Of a stretch of DNA of 64,000 bases, positions 59,301 through 64,000 are shown in pieces. Numbering within the stretch: the first letter of the stretch is position 1; the number at the start of each line of letters is the position of its first letter. Under the pieces are notes generated by a model. The model saw only the letters and a list, made by a program, of their open reading frames with translations. It did not search any database and was not told the DNA's origin. The position numbers were made by a program, and so were the translations under genes. The DNA is from Dendrolimus kikuchii (taxonomy: Eukaryota; Arthropoda; Insecta; Lepidoptera; Lasiocampidae), in contig CM034405.1 in NCBI GenBank assembly GCA_019925095.2, positions 15,835,401-15,899,400 on the forward strand, written 5' to 3'.

Positions 59301-62300
59301 CACCCCTCATCTAGAGTATGTCGCCATAACAATCTTGGGTTGTGTTCCGGCATTAGTCACCAGGTTCCAGTCTCCCTTAAGAGGGCAGCAGCGCATTGGT
59401 AGCAACTTTGGTGTTGCAAATGTCCATAGGCGATGGTAACCGCTTTCCATCAAGTGGGCCGTCTGCCTGTCTGCTGATCTCCTGCAATTAAAAAGAAAAC
59501 ATACCTTTAAGCTGAACCCAGATACCCAGATTTATTAATAGTAATAATAATACGAAATTTATCCTCCCCAGTATCAAAACAGACGCCTTTACGTTTCAGT
59601 AAACTAGACGAGCATTATTACACAATTAAAACCACAAAGTCCGTTTTATTTTGCCGTCTCCTCTGTCATGCTATAAGGCAGATATTCTCTTTTTCTTTTT
59701 TGTCTCCTTTTATATTTTTGTTCTTTTTAGGAAAATAAGTGTGGGCGGCGTTTTCTGTTCTTTTTTCTTCTTTACAAAAATCGTTCTTTACAAAATTTAT
59801 AACTATTACAATGTTGATATTATTTTTTAATAGATTTGGTTACAATACAACAATTTGGAAAATATGCCGAAATGCATTTTTTTAAAGCCATTCTGATTAT
59901 ATCTGTCCAACGGCCGTTTTAAAATCATCTTTCATGATGCTCTAGTAAATATTGTGATTTTTTTATTTCATTTATTATAGTACTGAGTCCTTGCGAGAGG
60001 CTGAGAGAGAAAAACGAGGCCGCAGCACAGAAGTATGGCAAGGGTGCGTTCATACCGAACTGCGATGTAACCGGCGCCTGGGAATCTGTACAGTGTATGT
60101 CTCATATTGGTGAGTAACATCGTTAAATTGTCTTCGTTTTAAAATAGCTATGCTCCGAAACGAGTGCCAACAGAGTTTTGATAGCGCGATATCATGAAAA
60201 AATAGAACTAGGGATTACAATCCTAGCATTAACTCGTATTCTACTTTGTTAGTTATTGTGCCATTAGTATCGATTCATCGTAATCTTATAGGTAAACAAA
60301 CTTACGTGATATCTGTATGAAATTATTGATTTACTCCTCTCACTTTCTTCAAATATGAAATTGAAAAGAAGCACATTAAGAGTTTCAAATTTTAACTAAT
60401 TTAATCTACGTATACTATATATAGTCAAAAATCAATAATAATACAAGTCAAGCAATAGTCGAAAGTCTAGAAGAATCAAAAGTTCCTGGTACCAAAGAAC
60501 AATTTAAATTGTCTGAAGAGACCAAAATAATGATAATAAAACGACACATTTTACAACAAAAAATAAATAAAACAACAGAAGAGAAACATAAATTAAAACA
60601 GCTATATAAACTAACAAAAAGAAAAGTACAAAATGAATATGAAGCCTACAAGTTAAATAAATATCAAATAGGTATTGAAAAAATAAAACAACCAATCGAA
60701 CAGGCAGGATTCAGACCCGGATACTCAACGATGGACCATATACACGTGATAAGCCAAGTTATTGAGAAACATAAAGAATTTAACACTCCATTATATTTAT
60801 TGTTTGTTGACTATAGAAAAGCCTTCGATTCCATAAGTCATGAAGCAATAGAAGAAGCCTTGAAATATCATAACATTGAGATAGGATACATTGAAATAAT
60901 AATGAACATTTACAAAAATTGCAAAAGTCGGATTAGATTAGACAGGCTTGGACTAGAATTTAAAATCGCTAGAGGTGCCCGGCAAGGGGATCCATTGTCT
61001 CCAAAAATCTTTATTGCGGTACTGGAGTTCATTCTTCACGATGTCGACTGGAAACATAGTGGTGTCAGAATTGGCAATAAGTATCTAAGCCATTTAAGGT
61101 TTGCCGATGATATAGTCCTATTTTCCAATAATACAAGAGATCTTAATAACATGTTAAAATCTTTACACCAGAAAAGTATATCAGTTGGACTTGAAATAAA
61201 TTTAGAGAAAACAAAGGTGATGACCAATCATATAAAAAACGAAATAAAAATAAATGAAGATATCATCGAATATGTCGACGATTACATATATCTAGGAAAA
61301 ATAATTTCTTTCCGAGAAACACACCAAGACGAAATTGAAAGAAGAATTATATTGACGTGGAAAAAATATTGGTCATTAAAATACATTTTTAAATCGAATA
61401 TACCTATCTGGCTAAAGAAGAAGATTATAGACACAAGCATTTTACCAACTCTAACATATGGCTGTCAGACATGGGCTCTTACAGAAAGAAATGCCAAAAA
61501 GATTTCTGTCTGTCAAAGAGCAATGGAACGAAGCTCACTAAACATAAAACTAAAAGATAGACAAAACAATTTAGATATAAGAAAGAAAACTAAATTTAAA
61601 GATGCCATACATCATGTAAGAAAGCTTAAGTGGAACTGGACTGGAAATGTGGTACGATACTCGGACCAGAGATGGACAAGAATAGTGACGGAATGGCGCG
61701 GCCCCACGTATGGCAAACGTCGTGTGGAACGCCCGCTCAAGCGATGGAACGACGACTTCCGCGCCGTCGCGGGCCCAAGGTGGCTCGCAGTGGCCGCGGA
61801 CAGAAATCACTGGGCGCAACTGGAGGAGGCCTTTACCCGGACGGGGGTCCAAAAGTAGAACAATAAAAATAATAAATTGACGAATAAAATAATAATAATA
61901 AATTGACGAAAAATAATGTGACATTTTAAAATTATTGTATAGTGTAATGTTATTATGGACCAAATAAAAAGGCTTTTTATTTTTTATTTTTATTTTTATT
62001 TTATTTTATTATACTATATATATAATATAATACGTTTTCAAACTTTTTTTTGATGATTGATTTGATTGATTTTTAATTACCTTAATGAAAAAGCGAGAAA
62101 AGAATTAACAGTAAAAATGTACGATTATAATATAGCTTTGTTAAGCATTACTTTTCTGCTAGAAGACTGTTATAAATTTCCCCCAGCGTTAAAAATAGTT
62201 ATTATTAAATTTACTGATTCCATACTATTACAGACGTATGTTGGTGTGTGAGTGCTCGTGGTGAACCACTGAAAGGTTCTTTAGTGCGAGGAGCCAAACC

Positions 62301-64000
62301 TTCGTGCAACTTCAGACAAGCCAGAAAATGGGTGAAGCGAGACCCTTTTGATGAAAAAGCCAGAGCTGATGAAGGTAAATATCATTTAGATAACGCAAAT
62401 CAAAATACTAAATGCAAATTTTGGGCTTAATGTCCAAAAAATTAAAGTGTTCAAAGAGTAGTGTGTTGATAAAAAAAAGTAGTAAGCCCAGTTTTTCCCA
62501 TATGAAAAAGTTGGGAGTAGGCTTAACAATAATTTTAACATTACTTACTGACACTTAAGAACTTTGTATTCACCAATCAAATCAAAAATGGCCGAAACCT
62601 CGAAAACAAAAATTAACCCTTGTGGTTCTTATTTTTATTAATATTAATAAAACTAAACTAGAAGGTGATGTCAGGAGCCTTAAGAACAGACGAGCGTGCA
62701 TGACAAGAGTTATGAATGTCAAAGAAGCAAGTGAGGTGTGTAAGAATAAGCCTAAATGGAGCTCTGTTGTTCGTGCCTACCCCGCAAGGGAACTGGCGTG
62801 AAGTTATGTATGTATGTAATAAAACTACAATAACTATAAACTTAAAAATAAACTACAAACTATATAAAATCTAAAACTAAATAACAAAAGGGGAAAATAT
62901 CTAAAGATAAGTTATTGGTCCCAAACCACTGTCACTTACCGGGAACGTTCCCAGAAGGCTGGCGGCGTTGCCACGTTGTATATCAAAGCAACTTTAGAAA
63001 CATTACTTTTATTAGTAAATATTTTTATTAATATAGAACTAAGTTGATACTACTCCGAAGCAGATAAGTACTCTAAATACAACTCAGATTAAACTCTAGT
63101 AAAATGATGATGCTGATGATAATTCATAAGTATTAGTTATTAATATTAATTTCATATTTTTAACAGTGCTTGAAGAACTCATCAGACAAATGACAACGTA
63201 CAGAGTAGATGAATTCAACGAAGACGAGGATATCGAGAATATGGAGTTAGAATCAGAAGTTCGTGAAGATCCAGACAATATTCAAGAAAGTCGAGAAATT
63301 AAGGAAGATAATCCAGTTATTTCTGAAATTGTGGAACCAAAGACTGCTGATACAACGCGACGAATGGAAAAGCCACTTGTAGTTGAAGAGAAAACTGTCT
63401 TTAAAACCAAATGTCAACTGATGCAAGAGGAAATTGAGAATGGTAAGTTACATAAATTATTAAATGGAATTCAATAAGAGTAATAAATACTACTTAAATG
63501 TTAACCGAAGGTACGTTATAAACTTTACATGTGAATAAGTTAAAAGCTATCATAACCCAAAAAATCACATTATTTATTAAATATTAATGTGAATTTAAGA
63601 ATGAAAATTATTTTTAAAAAAATCAAAAAACTTCTGTTCGTTTTCGGACTTGCGAGCATATTTTTTGATTATTAAAAAGAGGTCTTTTTAATCTTCAAAA
63701 ATATGTTTGCAAATTAAGTTGAACTGAAATGACAGGGCCTCTATATATCATCTAATCAGCTGTGTCACACGGACGGACAGGTATCCAGATAAATTTTTTG
63801 TACTGTTTAGTATTAAAACCCGAAAAAGAGATTCTGTATTATCATTATGTACCTTGTTTAATTTTGGAACAAACAAATGTCTTTAAAACTCACAAATTAT
63901 AAATTATATGATGTAGGCGCGGAAGGTCACCGACCCCGTTGTCTGTCGGACGGGTCGTTCTCCCCACGGCAGTGCTCGCGAGGCAGGTGCTGGTGCGTGG
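38200..64000 (+). CDS. Large secreted multi-module protease-inhibitor-like protein gene (19 coding exons seen, 3' incomplete)
   Basis: Nineteen exons join in one frame with GT-AG borders: 38222-38279, 44543-44736, 45902-46133, 46527-46667, 47313-47634, 48197-48486, 49222-49421, 50777-50960, 51738-51942, 52392-52585, 53689-53857, 54181-54328, 54822-55028, 56062-56251, 56763-56939, 59981-60109, 62234-62374, 63167-63442, 63917-64000+. The product (about 1180 residues so far) has a signal peptide, six thyroglobulin type-1 (Tg1) modules (the sixth cut by the window end), four antistasin-like modules, three lustrin-type Cys-rich modules, three WAP modules and one Kunitz module. No membrane segment is seen after the signal peptide. 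Tg1 modules are known to inhibit papain-like cathepsins; antistasin, WAP and Kunitz modules inhibit serine proteases. An extracellular antiprotease role is therefore inferred. I do not assign a gene symbol. Exons and phases are read directly; expression and isoforms are unknown. Confidence 0.93.
38604..38808. mobile_element. MITE-2 family, copy 3 (complete)
   Basis: Terminal inverted repeats aataatgttatagttattga and tcaataactttaacattat, about 205 bp, with the family interior (gttaatgacgttaaatattg; aacgctataaataagacgcg). Within intron 1. Confidence 0.75.
41568..42476. mobile_element. MITE-2 copies in head-to-head arrangement with a nested transposon
   Basis: The outer ends are inverted: cctgggataatattagtgat at 41568 and gacattatcccagg at the right. 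The left portion is MITE-2 plus-oriented (gtcacgcagatgttgcc), the right portion (42265-42476) MITE-2 minus-oriented (agcgttaaaaataacgtcgt; gcatctgcgtaac). 41683-42176 is a separate insertion. Confidence 0.65.
41683..42176. mobile_element. Non-autonomous DNA transposon with ~32 bp TIRs and subterminal repeats, nested
   Basis: The ends attgtaaatatctttaaat and the inverted atctaatgatatttacaat pair over about 32 bp. Internally, the block ctatctgaattgtaaactgt-cgaaat occurs twice in direct orientation and again inverted near the right end (aatatttcgacagtttaca), and catgtcgatag is inverted around the centre. Subterminal repeats of this sort are typical of cut-and-paste elements. No transposase. Confidence 0.75.
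43685..43960 (+). repeat. REP-A dispersed repeat, copy in intron 1
   Basis: From gtagtaagaggcgacaaaac to tgctgaattcctgcaataaa and an A-rich tail; very similar to 17150-17400. Lacks the first 60 bp (tccgtgcagg... part). Confidence 0.8.
44095..44400 (-). mobile_element. Helitron-like relic, family 4
   Basis: The minus-strand end AGTCGCAGGCATAACCTAG precedes an A/T junction at 44094. The body matches 16170-16479 in inverse orientation. In intron 1, 140 bp before exon 2. Confidence 0.55.
44543..44736 (+). CDS. Exon 2: thyroglobulin type-1 module 1 (residues 20-84)
   Basis: The exon encodes C21, a C at TPRC, a C at EIQC, and the signature [11 protein letters not shown], i.e. cysteines 1-5 of a Tg1 module. 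The sixth (C98) lies in exon 3. It begins after a T-rich acceptor (tttttttttcag) and ends in phase 0 exactly after the AGFE segment; the next exon opens with VPGTRA. The same split (AGNE then VPGTRS) recurs in Tg1-4 at 54328/54822, which supports duplication of whole exons. Confidence 0.92.
44762..44858. mobile_element. MITE-1, best copy: 97 bp near-perfect palindrome
   Basis: cggtcttattcatagagagt ... actctctatgaataagaccg; the two arms of about 40 bp pair around a 15-base centre (cataagaaccataaa), with one mismatched patch. Flanked by tat on each side, perhaps a short target duplication. In intron 2, 25 bp after exon 2. Other copies: 2384, 13808, 14988, 23498. Confidence 0.85.
45902..46133 (+). 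CDS. Exon 3: end of Tg1-1, antistasin-like module 1 and six-Cys follower (residues 85-161)
   Basis: After [14 protein letters not shown], which supplies the last Tg1 cysteine, comes an antistasin-like block ([20 protein letters not shown], then CPLCKC). It is followed at once by DPC-x4-C-x5-C-x6-C-x4-C-PPVPTC, a six-cysteine segment that follows every antistasin block in this gene. The sequon at N97 (NCT) could be glycosylated. The donor after 46133 is gtaagt, phase 1, splitting the last cysteine codon. Confidence 0.9.
46197..46300 (-). repeat. LINE-D tail fragment in intron 3
   Basis: (CATA)n followed by acttcacgccagttcccttg and ggggtaggcacgaacaacag, the reverse complement of the 3' end at 62720-62815. 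Confidence 0.65.
46527..46667 (+). CDS. Exon 4: lustrin-type cysteine-rich module 1 (residues 162-208)
   Basis: Opens by completing the split cysteine codon of exon 3. It carries ICPVGEPLL, then [16 protein letters not shown]. The closing CCP of the module is in exon 5. The pattern CP-x-G-x-P ... C ... CP-x2-Y-x-C ... CCP fits the lustrin/nacre-type cysteine-rich repeat family. No catalytic function is known for this module; it probably acts as a disulphide-stabilised spacer or binding unit. The donor after 46667 is gtacct, phase 1. Confidence 0.82.
46691..46868 (-). mobile_element. Degraded Helitron family 1 copy in intron 4
   Basis: cccggcagacgttgtcctac retains the 3' hairpin half, and gccacctaccggttccaa the body. 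Many substitutions and a lost CTAG end. Confidence 0.55.
47313..47634 (+). CDS. Exon 5: end of lustrin-1, WAP module 1, most of Tg1-2 (residues 209-315)
   Basis: GNDYGVCCP closes lustrin-1. Residues C228, C238, C242, C248, C254, C255, C260 and C264 give the full eight-cysteine WAP (four-disulphide core) pattern with the diagnostic adjacent CC. Tg1-2 starts at C273 and runs to C315 of its CWC signature. The intron falls inside the tryptophan codon (phase 2; donor gtaagt after 47634). A sequon NVT lies at N269 between WAP and Tg1. Confidence 0.93.
47635..48196. other. Intron 5, nothing recognised
   Basis: AT-rich intron with standard ends (gtaagt ... ttccag). Confidence 0.5.
48197..48486 (+). 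CDS. Exon 6: end of Tg1-2, antistasin-like module 2 and follower (residues 316-412)
   Basis: The exon completes W316 and continues CVDAEG, the end of the Tg1 signature, with the sixth cysteine at C337. Antistasin-like module 2 spans C354-C379 ([20 protein letters not shown] then CPTCEC). The follower starts [14 protein letters not shown] and ends at a cysteine codon split by a phase 1 intron (donor gtaagt), exactly as in exons 3 and 10. Confidence 0.92.
48487..49221. other. Intron 6, GC-richer repeat-like patch
   Basis: 48780-48900 (gccgccctctaaattggcct; gccccagcttgccccgccta) looks like a dispersed repeat rather than an exon. No splice-compatible frame. Confidence 0.45.
49222..49421 (+). CDS. 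Exon 7: lustrin-type module 2 (residues 413-479)
   Basis: Contains [15 protein letters not shown], then [15 protein letters not shown] and ASVCCPDP, the same spacing as lustrin-1 and lustrin-3 with C423, C439, C445, C451, C462 and C463. A Ser/Asp-rich tail follows (sequon NST) and ends in phase 0 before gtaaga. The module is complete in one exon. Confidence 0.85.
49422..50776. other. Intron 7, with (GT)n-associated repeat copy 2 at 50201-50660
   Basis: 50201-50660 shares both ends with 10934-11520 (gtgtgtgtgccgttcacacg; caaatcacaacgattctaaa). 50125-50190 is a degraded REP-A-type tail. 49540-49680 is a pyrimidine-rich tract (cccct and ttcca motifs). Confidence 0.55.
50777..50960 (+). CDS. Exon 8: divergent WAP-type module 2 (residues 480-540)
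   Basis: Eight cysteines (C485, C493, C501, C506, C512, C513, C518, C522) include an adjacent CC, and the C-x5-CC-x4-C-x3-C end matches WAP-1. The first half differs: the gap between cysteines 2 and 3 is seven residues, against three in WAP-1 and WAP-3. It sits where the cassette order predicts a WAP. A polar linker ([14 protein letters not shown]) leads to Tg1-3. The donor after 50960 is gtaagc, phase 1. Confidence 0.82.
50961..51737. other. Intron 8, nothing recognised
   Basis: AT-rich. The GC-richer patch 51520-51600 (gcatccgacgggcggggcgt) is not repeated elsewhere in the window. Confidence 0.45.
51738..51942 (+). CDS. Exon 9: thyroglobulin type-1 module 3 (residues 541-608)
   Basis: The most compact Tg1 module: C542, C568, C579, C584, C586 and C607, with the signature [12 protein letters not shown]. 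All six cysteines lie in a single exon, unlike the other Tg1 modules. Acceptor cttccag; donor gtatgt after 51942 (phase 2). Confidence 0.93.
51943..52391. other. Intron 9, nothing recognised
   Basis: AT-rich intron with gtatgt and ttgcag ends. Confidence 0.5.
52392..52585 (+). CDS. Exon 10: antistasin-like module 3 and follower (residues 609-673)
   Basis: Antistasin-like block C616-C641 ([20 protein letters not shown] then CPTCKC), followed by [14 protein letters not shown] ... DYCPPVPAC. The CRM-x-C stretch is shared with module 1. The phase 1 donor (gtaagt) splits the final cysteine codon as in exons 3 and 6. The following exon is a WAP, not a lustrin module, so this cassette lacks its lustrin exon. 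Confidence 0.92.
52626..52850 (-). repeat. REP-type repeat split by a 128 bp MITE (52670-52797)
   Basis: 52626-52669 (tgacgcaggcctatctcatg) and 52798-52850 (tatgaatatttgcaacacca) join as one REP copy when the centre is removed. The inserted MITE has inverted ends ggggccatccataaatgatg and gtaatttttggatggctcc and lies between tag- and tat-type flanks, suggesting a TA-type target. Confidence 0.7.
53245..53315. repeat. (TA)n / (GTAT)n microsatellite in intron 10
   Basis: About 50 bp of alternating TA with GTAT interruptions. Intron 10 otherwise shows nothing recognised besides the REP/MITE pair. Confidence 0.85.
53689..53857 (+). CDS. Exon 11: WAP module 3 and first residues of Tg1-4 (residues 674-729)
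   Basis: Cysteines C682, C692, C696, C702, C708, C709, C713 and C717 form a canonical four-disulphide core (KAGQCP ... GACEWSC ... [17 protein letters not shown]). Tg1-4 opens at C726 (TACQMR). The donor after 53857 is gtatat, weaker than consensus but in the correct phase (2) for the next exon. Confidence 0.93.
53858..54821. other. Introns 11 and 12 (around exon 12), nothing recognised
   Basis: 53858-54180 and 54329-54821 are AT-rich with ordinary intron ends; no repeat identified. Confidence 0.5.
54181..54328 (+). CDS. Exon 12: main part of thyroglobulin type-1 module 4 (residues 730-779)
   Basis: Encodes [18 protein letters not shown] and [12 protein letters not shown], cysteines 2-5 of Tg1-4. 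It ends in phase 0 directly after AGNE, matching exon 2. A Trp/Ser-rich insert (PPSWSW) between cysteines 1 and 2 is not seen in the other copies. Donor gtaagt. Confidence 0.92.
54822..55028 (+). CDS. Exon 13: end of Tg1-4, antistasin-like module 4, first part of follower (residues 780-848)
   Basis: Opens [13 protein letters not shown] (C792 closes Tg1-4), then an antistasin-like block ending [14 protein letters not shown] and the follower [14 protein letters not shown]. The acceptor is a weak attcaag. The donor after 55028 is gttggt, also non-consensus, but joining at GAG|GGT restores the conserved follower ([13 protein letters not shown]). The follower is here split between two exons, unlike its three relatives. 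Confidence 0.85.
55340..55617 (-). pseudogene. LINE-D ORF 3' end in intron 13
   Basis: The minus-strand frame contains [20 protein letters not shown] then [19 protein letters not shown], ending RAYPVRELT and stop. This is the longest LINE-D piece in the window; the tail is (CATA)n on the plus strand. Confidence 0.7.
55697..55949 (+). mobile_element. tRNA-derived SINE family 2, complete copy in intron 13
   Basis: Begins with an A-box-like gtggttcagtgggctaag and a B box ccgggttcgattcctg. The body contains gtctgggtgtctgggatcgg and tccgttgtatattag, and the tail is ATTT repeats. The length of about 250 bp and the non-tRNA body make a tRNA gene unlikely. Confidence 0.85.
56062..56251 (+). CDS. Exon 14: end of follower 4 and lustrin-type module 3 (residues 849-911)
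   Basis: [10 protein letters not shown] completes the follower. [15 protein letters not shown] then [16 protein letters not shown] and SVCCPKP give the lustrin pattern with C864, C882, C889, C895, C907 and C908. Acceptor gatttcag; donor gtaagt after 56251, phase 1. Confidence 0.88.
56252..56762. other. Intron 14, with LINE scrap 56310-56400
   Basis: One frame reads [14 protein letters not shown], resembling LINE ORF2 ends (compare 13073-13200). Otherwise AT-rich. Confidence 0.4.
56763..56939 (+). CDS. Exon 15: Kunitz module with lengthened binding loop (residues 912-970)
   Basis: Six cysteines (C915, C924, C944, C952, C965, C969) and the segments RWFFN and [13 protein letters not shown] identify a Kunitz/BPTI module. 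Spacings are 8-19-7-12-3; the usual BPTI spacing is 8-15-7-12-3, so four residues are added between cysteines 2 and 3. The residue just after cysteine 2, the usual P1 site, is Thr rather than Lys or Arg. Trypsin inhibition is therefore doubtful. It fills the cassette slot that holds a WAP in the first three cassettes. Acceptor ctgctag, donor gtatgt. Confidence 0.93.
57100..57300 (+). repeat. REP-B type repeat in intron 15
   Basis: tttcaaatgagctcccagct and atatggggtttttcaaaaat are the reverse complement of blocks at 26670-26730. Diverged. Confidence 0.45.
57559..57805 (-). mobile_element. Non-autonomous Helitron, family 2, copy 2, in intron 15
   Basis: Minus strand TCTTATACTAATATATAAAG ... 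GGCACAGCTAG, with the 3' hairpin arms cgcg/cgcg (cgcgaacgacgtcgcg). 247 bp against 240 bp in copy 1; differences are small indels (extra acaa units). The right flank is T. Confidence 0.8.
58345..58539 (+). other. Unrecognised lysine-rich 64-codon open frame in intron 15
   Basis: The frame starts at an ATG at 58357 (or earlier) and contains [19 protein letters not shown] and [17 protein letters not shown]. Base use is less AT-skewed at some positions than the background, but no domain, signal peptide or splice context is seen. It could be a pseudogene piece, a small gene, or chance. Confidence 0.2.
59181..59493 (+). repeat. REP-A dispersed repeat, complete copy in intron 15
   Basis: tccgtgcaggaacggagaaa through gtaagaggcgacttaacaac to ctgctgatctcctgcaatta; nearly the same extent as 17089-17400, without a long poly(A). 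Confidence 0.8.
59494..59980. other. Last part of intron 15, nothing recognised
   Basis: T-rich tract leading to the acceptor of exon 16 (tttattatag). Confidence 0.45.
59981..60109 (+). CDS. Exon 16: thyroglobulin type-1 module 5, first part (residues 971-1013)
   Basis: Starts [10 protein letters not shown] and includes AFIPNC and SVQC, cysteines 1-3 of a Tg1 module. The CWCV signature is in exon 17, across a 2.1 kb intron that contains a LINE. Acceptor tttattatag, donor gtgagt, phase 1. Confidence 0.9.
60425..61990 (+). mobile_element. 5'-truncated, internally deleted LINE with reverse transcriptase ORF, in intron 16
   Basis: The ORF to 61858 (about 449 codons from 60509, open further upstream) has RT motifs [42 protein letters not shown] and the catalytic FADD in [11 protein letters not shown], then the thumb-like YLGKIIS. 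The C-terminal end [18 protein letters not shown] ... [15 protein letters not shown] resembles endonuclease/reverse-transcriptase LINEs of RTE type. The N-terminal part lacks endonuclease and joins a Lys-rich stretch directly to EQAGFR, implying an internal deletion. The 3' end has repeated aataaattgacga units and AATAAA near 61964. It lies in sense with the host gene. Confidence 0.88.
62234..62374 (+). CDS. Exon 17: end of Tg1-5 (residues 1014-1060)
   Basis: Encodes [15 protein letters not shown] and the closing cysteine C1038 (KPSC), followed by a basic then acidic stretch ([17 protein letters not shown]). No antistasin module follows, so this Tg1 stands alone. Donor gtaaat after 62374, phase 1. 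Confidence 0.9.
62663..62815 (+). pseudogene. LINE-D ORF 3' end in intron 17
   Basis: The frame reads [20 protein letters not shown] then [26 protein letters not shown] and stop, followed by tatgtatgta. Nearly the same as 55340-55617 in inverse orientation. Confidence 0.7.
62820..62990 (-). pseudogene. RLE-type LINE 3' end in intron 17
   Basis: The minus strand carries gcaacgtggcaacgcc-like GNAAxLLGTF coding remains (ggcaacgccgccagccttct; gggaacgttcccggtaagtg) and the AT-rich tail shared with 18456. It abuts the (TATG)n tail of the LINE-D piece. Confidence 0.65.
63167..63442 (+). CDS. Exon 18: acidic cysteine-free linker and start of Tg1-6 (residues 1061-1152)
   Basis: Ninety-two residues, strongly acidic (runs such as [20 protein letters not shown]), with no cysteine until C1143 ([13 protein letters not shown]), which opens Tg1-6. 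The composition suggests an extended, unstructured spacer separating the cassette region from later Tg1 modules. Acceptor tttttaacag; donor gtaagt, phase 1. Confidence 0.88.
63443..63916. other. Intron 18, nothing recognised
   Basis: AT-rich, ends gtaagt and gatgtag. Confidence 0.5.
63917..64000 (+). CDS. Exon 19 (cut by window end): Tg1 module 6 (residues 1153-1180 so far)
   Basis: Continues [14 protein letters not shown], then [13 protein letters not shown], cysteines 2-5 of Tg1-6. The open frame runs off the window, so more exons lie beyond. Confidence 0.9.

Noticed and set aside
59128..59439. 103- and 148-codon frames in intron 15
   Set aside because: They are read-throughs of the REP-A copy at 59181-59493.
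60509..61858. 449-codon frame considered as a host gene nested in intron 16
   Set aside because: All motifs are those of a LINE reverse transcriptase, with a repetitive 3' end and no introns.

Overview
The window looks like a piece of a lepidopteran (moth or butterfly) chromosome. It is AT-rich, and its single clear host gene is split by introns. The rest is filled with transposon debris of kinds common in Lepidoptera: Helitron ends, tRNA-derived SINEs, LINE 3' ends with short tandem tails, and small inverted-repeat elements. The assignment rests on repeat style and intron structure, not on a database match.

Left part (1-38199): no host coding exon can be supported over about 38 kb. It holds inverted-repeat elements (188-1796, 12841-13072, 13535-15077), three tandem-like ~160-215 bp units (3734-4290), LINE 3' fragments (5849-6400, 13073-13200, 18246-19205, 26270-26405), SINEs (12400-12700, 14121-14318, 15741-15952), Helitron copies (9647-9886, 10603-10813, 19331-19539, 30614-30822), a dispersed poly(A)-tailed repeat here called REP-A (7501, 17089, 28294, 29371, 30260), and a Ty1/copia element (35005-37545) with two LTRs. 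The copia element has lost gag, protease and most of integrase but keeps an open 700-codon RT-RNase H frame.

Right part (38200-64000): one large plus-strand gene. I could follow 19 coding exons from a signal-peptide exon at 38222 to the window end. All junctions are GT-AG and all reading-frame phases agree (3541 nt, about 1180 residues), and the gene continues beyond the window. The product is a secreted, cysteine-rich, multi-module protein of protease-inhibitor type. Its order is: signal peptide; Tg1-antistasin-lustrin-WAP; Tg1-antistasin-lustrin-WAP; Tg1-antistasin-WAP; Tg1-antistasin-lustrin-Kunitz; Tg1; acidic linker; start of a sixth Tg1. In the fourth cassette the WAP position is taken by a Kunitz domain. 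Thyroglobulin type-1 modules are known cysteine-cathepsin inhibitors, while antistasin, WAP and Kunitz modules are known serine-protease inhibitors. A broad extracellular antiprotease or matrix role is therefore a reasonable inference, but unproven.

Introns of this gene carry their own mobile DNA: a partial LINE reverse transcriptase (60425-61990) in sense orientation, a complete tRNA-derived SINE (55697-55949), a Helitron (57559-57805), two REP-A copies, and nested inverted-repeat transposons in intron 1 (41568-42476). No CRISPR array, rRNA, genuine tRNA gene or operon-like structure was seen.
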